From assembly GCA_009801085.1 (NCBI GenBank), contig VNWV01000002.1:4402001-4466000 (forward strand): a DNA stretch of 64,000 bases. Direction: 5' to 3'. Positions 54,878 to 64,000 of the stretch are shown in pieces. The DNA is from Lasiodiplodia sp. COLG20 (Eukaryota; Ascomycota; Dothideomycetes; Botryosphaeriales; Botryosphaeriaceae). The notes beneath the pieces are model-generated. The model saw only the letters and a list, made by a program, of their open reading frames with translations, was not told the DNA's origin and did no database searches. Position 1 is the stretch's first letter. Every line of letters starts with the position of its first letter. The position numbers and the translations under genes are program-made.

Positions 54878-55419
54878 GGATAAGGACCGTTTTCGGGACC
54901 GTCTTGGTGTGGTTGCACAAGCAGCCGGCGCCAGTAGTAGTGCGGCTGGACGCCACTGTACCGTTTGAATTCTCCCTTTTGCTTGCCGCGCGCTTGCTCC
55001 GGTCCAATCGACGTCGAGAATGCCCGTGTATCTCGGTACCCGATGTGGAGAAGTGGGCGCGAGGAAAGGATATGATTTATCGTTGGTGTTGATCATTGCG
55101 GGGCCGTTCATGGATGTTTGAGCTGCTGCAAGGTCCTACCAAACAGGCATAGCCCCTACAGTGCAAAAGGAACATGCTTCCACGGTTTGCGTAGGCAAAC
55201 TCTAACGGTTCCGTGGTGGCTTGGGTAGATTTTCTTTCCTTTTTCTCCATCTGGAGTCTAGACCTATAGTGACTTCGCGTGCATTGAATTTCTACGAGGC
55301 TGAAAGCGGTACGCCATTGGCTGCTTGTGTAACGTTGGGTGCCGGCAACTACATCAAAGAAAGTATGACATCAAAGAGCGCTATTTATTTTGCTGTTCCT
55401 CTGGATATACATGTCATCT

Positions 55420-55453
55420 GAAGAATGTGATCCCAGACCAGATCACGTTCTTC
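55420..55453. repeat. short inverted repeat (13-bp arms)
   Basis: GAAGAATGTGATC (55420-55432) and GATCACGTTCTTC (55441-55453) are inverted copies with one mismatch, around an 8-nt loop. It could form an RNA or DNA hairpin. Confidence 0.7.
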
Positions 55454-57383
55454 TAATCCCCCATGCCGTTATGATAAAAGCCATCAAGGGCAACATTTGT
55501 CCAAGAGCAAGCTATGGAATTGCAAGCGTCACATTGTAATGATTTTTAAATATCTGAAAGAAGTGAAGTTGTGATCACGCCTCCAAGCATTCCGAAGACA
55601 TGCCTTAAACTTGATCCGGCTGAGGCGACACTGCAATCGTGCTAGATATCTTTCTGTATTCGCAGTTGCTCCAGCACTTTGCTCTATCCACGCACAGTTC
55701 TAGAAAGGTATATCTCCAGTCGCCATTGAGGGATCATTATTACATAAAGAAATGATTCGAGAACCACCCAAAATAAATTCAGCACCTCTGAATGCGTTTG
55801 ACTGAGAGCCTCGTTTCTACTCTCGCAACTTTGCATCATTGCATTGAGTCCGATTACAAGCTCAACATATGTTATAGTAAAACGTAAAATGCTGAGCATT
55901 CACGAGAAATTATTTATAGAGAAACCGCTCTCTGTTACCTAAACAGGGATGCACGACTGTCCCATCACGCTTAACACCACTCATATTGACTAGCTCTGGG
56001 CAACTTCGTACTCGTTAATGCCTCACCTACTACTCTAGAGTCTCCATTTCTTTGTATCGTAGGAGATATAGCCCAGTACCGGGGATGCTCTCGGCAATGA
56101 TTGGATGCGCTCAAAACGCCTAGAAGCAAACACGACATTCACTTTACGAAGCCCGCTTTACAGGTTAAATTGACTATTTTTCACCAACCTGTGAACGAAG
56201 GATGCGCGAGATGGATCTCGTCGGCTAAAGTTAATTCGACGCGCCCGAACTCTTATCATCGTCGGGATCGTCATCACTGTCGTAAGTACCGGGTATTCGG
56301 ATGAGACAGGCGACAAGACGTCAACGATGGACATCCGCGACATCCTAGCGTTATCAGTAGAGTTCGCCCCCCAAAATCCGAAGGGACAGGGGAATGGTGA
56401 GGCGAACAATGGAAAGTCAAAAAACGAAAGCCGAGCAACGCTCAACTATCCCCTGGATCTAATCGATGCGGACGCAATAGTCCAAAGTACTTCGATAACT
56501 GACAAATAATGATGGGTTGTGATCGCCATTGCCATCATCACGCTCCGGCCCCAAATGTTCGATACTTGCCACGATATATAAGGATGTGGGGTGGTTTCTT
56601 GGAAGGCGGCATACGAGTCGCCCTAAAGAAGTTCAATTGCATTTTCATCCCTCACGGCTTTTCGGGGAAAGCTTTTGGCTCCGGGGTTGGAAAAGTTAAA
56701 TCGGGCTGGGTTTGCAATCACGATTGATTCAAGGGGCAGCAGGTAGACGAAAATAGAAATTACAAATCGAAATGGCCTACATTCCCGATGTGTATACAGG
56801 AATTGGGTGAGGGTGCGAAGAAGGACGTGGCGTCAGACAGGCATGCTGGCAAACAAGGCTGTGCAGGCATGAGGGTTCTTCTAGATTGCACAAGCCTTGC
56901 AGAGTTACAGAGCGCGGTTACTCAGGTAGCGATTAAGGTTTTAAGCTTGGCCGGAACGACAGGGGGCCCAAGGGCGGGGTCAAAGGCGGTGCCAGCGTTG
57001 CTGCACCTTGCCCTTGCATGAATACCCTTACTGTCTTGCAGAAGATCGATGTCCGCACGAACCAGGTACAATCAATTCGTCACGCTGCTCCCGACGCAAG
57101 ATTAAAATGGGATGGAAACCGGCTTACAGACCACAAAAGACCGAACAGATTAGGCAAGGAGAAAACAAGTGAATATTAGCATCTCTTTAAAAAAGCGGAC
57201 GCAATCCCGTTACCGCTCCGCCGTCGTTTTCGCTGATTCTTTGATAGGCTGCCGGATGCATATGTACAGTCTACCAATTGTAACCGTGAGGGTGCCATGC
57301 ATGCAAGATAGAGGTGTAATTTCTTCGTAATGGAAATGCGCTTTCCCGAACGCTTTTCTACTCGTATAACCAACGGCACAGAA

Positions 57384-58666
<1,283 letters not shown>

Positions 58667-59626
58667 GGTGCTCGAGTGTGCGGGGGATGTGGGAGATGCG
58701 GCCGTCTTTGAAGAAGAGCTGGTCGCGGAGCGGGTTGCTGTCGCAGCCCGGATTAGGAAGAAATGACGTTCGGATCGAGTTGGTGTTTCGGGAGGGGCAC
58801 GTGGGGGACGCGAGAGAAGCGGATGAGGGAGGCGGTAGGGCGGTTGCGGCGGGGGTTGGGTGGCTCTGGGAGGAGCTGGGGTATCTCGTGTCGGAGCGGG
58901 CCTTTGGATGAGGTTGAGGGGAGCGGCGAGTGTGGTGTCCGGCGTGCGTGCAGCGCCCAGGCTTGTCTGTTTGGAGCGCAACGCAAATCACGCAGCCTGC
59001 CAAGCCCAGATGAGCCGCCGCAACGATTTTCCGGGGCGCCGCAGCAGCAGCTATCGAAGGCCGCTGCCAAACCCAAATGCCACCCGCTCCCTCCCTCTCA
59101 AGTTCGGCTCCACGCAGCCTCTCCCGCCCTGCGCCTTATTCGCCTCGCCCATGCGACCACATAGCCCTGCATTGCCGCCACGGCCTGCGACAAGCGACGT
59201 GCTGTGCTGGCCCTGCGCTCCCAGCTCTTCAATGGCCTGCCGCCGACCCAAAGTAGCGCATTCCGCTGCATGCTTATCGTAGGCCGGCACGCAGGATTTA
59301 GGCTCCAAGACGTGCTGCCTGCTCGAACGCTCAACACCAAACGGCATGTGGGCGCGGCCTCGGATTTTCCACCCCACCTCCACTCGGCCTTAAGACATAG
59401 ACTAGCACGCCGATGCCGCTCGACCCCGCCACTGCTGCGATTGCGACATGTCCGATGCCGAAGCCGAACCCCGCGGCCGGCTGTTGCCTTGAAGTGTAAG
59501 TATATATATGTGAGAACCAGTGCTGATTTCACAGAACCTGCCTTTGCAACTGTCCTTCGCAGCTCCGTCCTCAGCTCCGTCCTCATTGTCACAACCCCCA
59601 CATTTCACCCGAAATCCACATCCGAC
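58667..59626. other. divergent intergenic region
   Basis: About 960 bp between PP2A and the O-methyltransferase. It must contain both promoters; the TATA box at 59501 belongs to the latter. Long open frames here overlap on both strands without domains. Confidence 0.5.
59501..59509 (+). promoter_or_regulatory. putative TATA box
   Basis: TATATATAT about 120 bp upstream of the start codon at 59627. Confidence 0.45.
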
Positions 59627-60382
59627 ATGTCTGGCGAGAAGTATTCCTACGGTGCTTTCGGCCCGTGGGAGCCTGTCGACAACTACACTACATCACACCT
59701 CGACGCACGCCTCAAGCCTTCGCTGACCGAAGCCCTCGATCATGCCGACAAGAACTCGCAGGCCAAGGGATTGCCCGATATTGCTGTCTCTCGCCCCCAA
59801 GGGAAATTCCTTATGCTGCAAGCCCGGCTCCTGAGAACCAAGCACGTTGTCGAGGTCGGTACCTTGGGCGGATACAGTTCCATTTGGTTCGCCCATGCAA
59901 GTCCGGATATCAGGATCACCACCATCGAGGTCAACGAACACCACGCTGCTGTGGCCCGTGAAAACCTCAAGTTTGCCGGCGTTGATGACCGCGTCGAGGT
60001 GCTTGTAGGAAGCGGCTCCGACGTCATGGCCAAGCTCGTCGACGAAGTCAACCAAGGGAAAAGGGAACGCTTTGGACTCGCCTTCATCGATGCCGACAAG
60101 GAAAACAATTGGACCTACTTTGACCATGCTGCGAACATGTCCATTCCTGGCGCCTGCTTGATAGTGGACAATGTCGTCAGACAGGGCTCCCTCGCCGACG
60201 CTAAGTTTGCCAAAACCAACAGCAGGACTGCAGGTTCTAGGCTGCTGGTCGAGAAAGTAGGACAAGACGAACGCACCGACGCCATGGTAATGCAGACGGT
60301 GGGCGGGAAGTCTTATGACGGCTTCCTCTTCGCTGTTGTTCGGGACGATATCTTGGAATATCTCAAGAGCAAGCAGGCCTGA
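59627..60382 (+). CDS. O-methyltransferase, class 3 (caffeoyl-CoA/catechol type)
   Basis: Transfers a methyl group from SAM to a hydroxyl, often of a catechol, with a divalent metal. A single exon of 251 aa. The start at 59627 (MSGEKYSYGAFGPWEPVDNY) is chosen because it follows a TATA box by about 120 bp and gives the family's length; the frame is open further upstream but reads as non-coding. Motifs: SAM-binding VVEVGTLGGYSSIWFA, then TTIEVNEHHAAVARENLKFA, the metal-binding AFIDADKENNWTYFD and the second metal site VDNVVRQG. The C-terminal strand is SYDGFLFAVVRDDI. All expected metal and SAM residues are present. The substrate is unknown, and no biosynthetic neighbour suggests a pathway. It is divergent from PP2A. 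Confidence 0.93.
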   Translation: MSGEKYSYGAFGPWEPVDNYTTSHLDARLKPSLTEALDHADKNSQAKGLPDIAVSRPQGKFLMLQARLLRTKHVVEVGTLGGYSSIWFAHASPDIRITTIEVNEHHAAVARENLKFAGVDDRVEVLVGSGSDVMAKLVDEVNQGKRERFGLAFIDADKENNWTYFDHAANMSIPGACLIVDNVVRQGSLADAKFAKTNSRTAGSRLLVEKVGQDERTDAMVMQTVGGKSYDGFLFAVVRDDILEYLKSKQA

Positions 60383-63000
60383 TTCGGAGCAGGTCATGTA
60401 GAAGACGAAGTTGACCTTTGAATGAGTCGACGATATATTGAAAGATACGTTTCCTTTGCCTACTTCCTTTCTAAGTTGTGCGTATGTCTCTCAGAAGATA
60501 GCAGTGTCAGAATCGAAATACATAGACCTAGATTTAGCGCTCAACTATGTGCTTACTGGATGGCACTTTACGTGAGAGACACCCTTCCACATGCGGCACG
60601 CTTTACCTCAGTGGTTGAAGCGATAGTCAGATTGCAATCGTCTGTAGCAATGACCATCCCAGAGCCAGCATATGGTGATTAACATGGCCATTGATAAGTG
60701 ACTTTTCAAGTTGATCCACGCAGTCACTTACACAAATACCTATCACCATCGCCACGTCCCAATTCGTAGAGTCAGGCCGAGTGACAGGAATACCCTAAAT
60801 CCCATCCTCTCCCAGTCTGAAATCCCGACCCTTCTTTATGCTGTTACACTCTTGCTAAGTGAAGCGGAATCTTCATCTGCTAGCGGTGACTCCGGCGTCA
60901 ACGAATCTAAGCAGCAATTCGAGGAAGCTCTTTTCCGAGGCCGCTTCACTCAGCTTACCGGAATGTCTCTTGGGACAAGTTCGTGAAATGCATTCTTTGT
61001 AAGCAGGCCTTCTAAAGTGCTTCCCTGCTTCCAAGAAGAAAGCGCCTTGGCACCATTAATATTCAGAGCCTTTCCAATACATATATACATCGATTTCCCT
61101 CCGCCAGCCTACATTAGAAGAGAACCAAAGGTAGAGGTAACAGAACATGGCTGTCTACGTGCTGAACTACCATCACAGGCAGTAAAAACCTCAACCTCTG
61201 ACTTGCGCTACCTATAATTGCGAAATCGGCCGCCAAAAAACATCGAAAAATGAAGATGACACTTAGATGCCGCATTTTCAATGTGTATTGATGGAGCATC
61301 TCCTCTTACTCCACAGTCGAGGAAGAGAGAATTGGTTGATGGCCATCTAGTATAAATATGTAGAAGAGCGCAAAACAGACTGGGTGACGCTTAAGAGCTA
61401 TCTTCCGCAGTTCGTAAAAGGACCACGGACTTTCATTGTTTAGCAAGTCCCCGTTGTAGCCGTACAAGCAAGACTCTACGGGATCATCTTGTTGCGACTG
61501 CAGTGCAAGAGAGTGGGATATCCTTAACTTCTCATATGGGGGTTTCTGGGGGACTTGTCATAGAATAAATGTATGCCCTTTGCGACAAGCCCATGTGGTC
61601 TAACTTATGGAACCAAAGCAGCAGGAGCTTGTGGCAAGACATCAGGAAGGTCGACAAGTGTAAATAGCACTGAACCTACAATTAGGGCTTAATATCATCT
61701 GGCTATATTTTTTGTTTCTACTTTTTTTTCTTTTCTGAAAGTGATATGATGGATGCGGAAGTTAAAGCTCGCCGCACAGCTCAAGTGCCTTGGATTTTGC
61801 CCCCCACAGCTACATTCCTCCTTCAGTCTCTTAAATATCGTTAGGCCTTCAAACTTTCAAAGTGTTCCCAGAAAGGCTGTGTAGGTGCAGGTGATGTGGA
61901 GACAGCTAAGCAGTATCGAAACAGCTTGATACGGGTAACGAGCTTCGCTGTCGGCCATATCTCGAGCTGTCACTGCGTAAGGATAGTTTCATTCTTGGCA
62001 AACTCGATTTCGGATCATGCTAGAAGGGCTCGCGGGGAGTGACTTTTCCGCAAATACGGGTGGTGACGGACATGCTACGACCTTAGATGTTCCTTTGGCT
62101 GAAGATGTACGAAGACAACTAAAGAAGTCGTGAGAGATCACTACATCGGATGTAAATTAGAGGTCGTCACCGAAGAAGCAGCCACCTGGACTTTCCTTCC
62201 AATTCTCTCGCCCAACGACGGAGAGTATACGAGGTGATTTTACACAATGAGACACTTCGCATTTTTGCGGTTAGTATACATCTGCATGAGCGGACATAGC
62301 CATGCCACTGTCTCTTCGAAGACAGCCTGTGGAAATGACACACGGATGCCATGACCTGCGTTAAGTTTGGAAATGAGATCAATGCTTCCTTGGCTGCTGC
62401 CAAATGACCAACGACTTCAAACAGCGAGATATTTCCGACGCGGGTGACTTCGGATGAACCAGAAGCAAAGCCGGAAAAAAATCAGCAAGCGGAGGAGAAA
62501 AAAAAAGTGAAGCGGGAACATGGCGATGGTCGCACGCTCGAACGAACTCGGACGCGCCCGATTCAAGCCACCCTTAACAACGCATTGTTAACACCCCGTG
62601 AATACCAGAGTCGTACAAAGAGCAACGTCAAAAAAATGATGGGCCGCACACCTAAGCGCCCATCCTCTGTACGAGCTTTCTTGCATGCCCGCTCATGCGC
62701 TGTGCGTCGGAAACATCAAAGCTTTCCCCGTCACCGGTCACCCTTGCTGACTCAAGACTTTTTGCCCATCTCCACCACTCATCACCAACAAGATCAGCTC
62801 GGCGGTTGCTTAAAATGAGCGACTGGAATCGTGCTGGGGGGAGAAAGAGAAATGGCCAACAAACAGTGTCCCCACGGCCGCTCATCTAGACCTCCTCATA
62901 TTATGGAACCCCCCACAGTAAATCTCGCGGGAGATCATCATTCCGGGAAGTGCCGTCCCCTTCCCTTTTCTCCCCTCCGTCCCAATCCATCGTTCGTGCC
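60383..63000. other. gene-poor region
   Basis: About 2.6 kb of mixed, partly AT-rich DNA after the O-methyltransferase gene. Frames of 60-125 codons on both strands have no domain or coherent splicing, and no RNA gene is seen. Confidence 0.5.
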
Positions 63001-63993
63001 TTACCTAGCGCCGCTCAATCGAGATCGAGCTTGTTGTTCCTTCGCCCCGGACTTTAATCGCACGTCCACGAGATTCGTGGCGGGAACGCAGTACTGCATC
63101 CTAAATGCTGCACGCATGTTTTTACAATACCTACCAGCGAATAAATGACCGAAGAAAATATTGCCTGAATAGCGAGAATTCCAAATCCATCTTTCTCTCT
63201 CTGTGGAGCTAGTGCGTGGCAAGATCACCAAGGAGCTTCGGAGTCCGTCCGTTTTGAGCAGACAGGTCTACACGGCAAAAAGGAAGAAAGGTAGTGATCC
63301 CCTCCGCCACATCAGCAACTAGGGACGTGGAGTTTACTCACGGTATCCACATTTAACCCTTTCCCATGGTCTTCAGAAGTGGCTATGGCTGCGAAGTTCC
63401 AGAGAGCTGGGACGGGCAGACCCGTCGCAACCGTTCCTTTTTCTTGACGTAATGAAGGTGACCGACCAGGAGAGTGGGTACGGGTATGCACGCCGGGAGG
63501 GGAGGGGGAGGGAAGGAGAAGCCAGTCATGGTGTGAACAAGGTGCAGACGGGCATCCAACATGGATGGTAGGGAGAGACAAAGGACTGGAAAGCATGGCA
63601 TAGCATAGAGAGATGGAGAGTTGTGGAATAATGCAAGTAGGGCCCGCTGTTTTTTTTTTTATTTCGCCCGGTGCATGCACGACGCATGCATGCACGTACG
63701 CCCGCAAAAGCTCTGCTTTCCCTCCATTGTGTGTACGTAGGCCCACTATTACCGGAGCCGCAGGTAAGATTAGGGTGAGGAACAGGCCATGCAACGGCCT
63801 GAAGAGACACCGATGGCATTGGTACAGATCGGAGTTGCCGGGGCGTGTACCCCGGTACCGTAAGCACACTATCTGAAGTGCGACACGAAAGCGAAAGAAG
63901 ATGCATGCAGTGACTTACCTTGATGTGATGTGCAGTGCCGCGACGGATGAAAGACCTAAAGAAGACGGATGACGGGACACCGGCGACAATCAT
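63001..63993 (-). CDS. weak multi-exon gene candidate near the window edge
   Basis: Function unrecognised; coding status doubtful. Three minus-strand frames can be chained in phase 0: 63993-63919, 63872-63342 and 63267-63001 (about 290 aa). The introns are 63918-63873 (GTAAGT..TTCAG, 46 nt) and 63341-63268 (GTGAGT..TGTAG, 74 nt). All three exons are open and both donors are consensus. Against it, the predicted protein shows no domain, its composition changes along its length, and the first exon begins only seven bases from the end of the window, so the true start may be outside. I list it as a hypothesis. Confidence 0.3.
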
Positions 63994-64000
63994 ACGATCT

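Larger units (their letters stand above)
52436..57383. other. 4.9-kb convergent gene-free region with pyrimidine-rich tracts
   Basis: Between the 3' ends of ras and the PP2A gene. On the plus strand, 52600-54700 is T/C-rich with long T runs (near 52750, 52862-52871, the 17-nt run at 53795-53811, and 54646-54664). Open frames here are Phe/Ser/Leu-rich by composition and no domain is seen. From about 55400 to 56100 the DNA is AT-rich, with a near-perfect hairpin at 55420-55453. A TGACGTCA palindrome lies at 54870-54877. A long ras 3' UTR, a non-coding RNA or an old repeat are all possible. Confidence 0.55.

Noticed and set aside
62444..62818. 124-codon Lys/Glu-rich open frame
   Set aside because: A short run of charged residues from A-rich DNA, with no homologous pattern or splice signals.

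Overview
This window is nuclear DNA from a filamentous ascomycete (Pezizomycotina). The evidence is the gene architecture: short spliceosomal introns (about 46-230 nt) with GT..AG ends and CTNAC-type branch points, and proteins such as a LaeA-type methyltransferase, an Asi-type RING protein, a Dal5-type transporter and MCM6 with fungal hallmarks. Two conserved hypotheticals (10721-12091 and 5900-8428) resemble families I associate with Dothideomycetes. That class assignment is an inference from memory, not from a search.

Layout. Positions 1-12.1 kb hold five genes of unknown function: an acidic 610-aa protein, a disordered acidic protein whose 3' end is doubtful, an 820-aa protein with a conserved N-terminal domain, a 103-aa protein built from three exons, and a 437-aa protein. 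Positions 12.8-20.1 kb hold a Dal5-family transporter, a small hydrophilic stress-type protein behind twin CRE sites, a divergent pair (GMP synthase and Bcp1) sharing a 335-bp promoter, and a small secreted-type protein. Positions 20.7-23.7 kb hold the replicative helicase subunit MCM6. A tRNA-Thr(AGU) lies at 24.8 kb. Positions 26.3-28.9 kb hold a seven-transmembrane, GPCR-like protein with a long Ser/Pro-rich tail. Positions 30.1-31.5 kb hold a LaeA-like methyltransferase cut into tiny 5' exons. Positions 33.6-37.9 kb hold an inositol monophosphatase and an Asi-type membrane RING protein.

Positions 38.5-42.3 kb are the most unusual part. A GATA-like plus zinc-ribbon protein region is duplicated head to tail and interrupted by stops and frame changes. 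It carries acidic minisatellites at its 5' end, and a T-tailed inverted repeat lies just beyond its 3' end. Positions 44.8-52.4 kb hold a sugar-porter transporter, an Aim7/GMF actin regulator, a molybdopterin-binding-domain protein and a Ras GTPase. A 4.9-kb convergent, pyrimidine-rich stretch without a recognisable gene follows. Then come the PP2A catalytic subunit (57.4-58.7 kb) and a class-3 O-methyltransferase (59.6-60.4 kb). The last 3.6 kb is gene-poor, with only a weak multi-exon candidate at the right edge.

Most of the content is ordinary chromosomal housekeeping and signalling: nucleotide synthesis, replication licensing, ribosome-related chaperoning, Ras and PP2A signalling, actin turnover and transport. 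I see no biosynthetic cluster. Exon coordinates were worked out by hand from splice consensus, reading phase and family conservation. Domain names come from motif recognition, not database searches.
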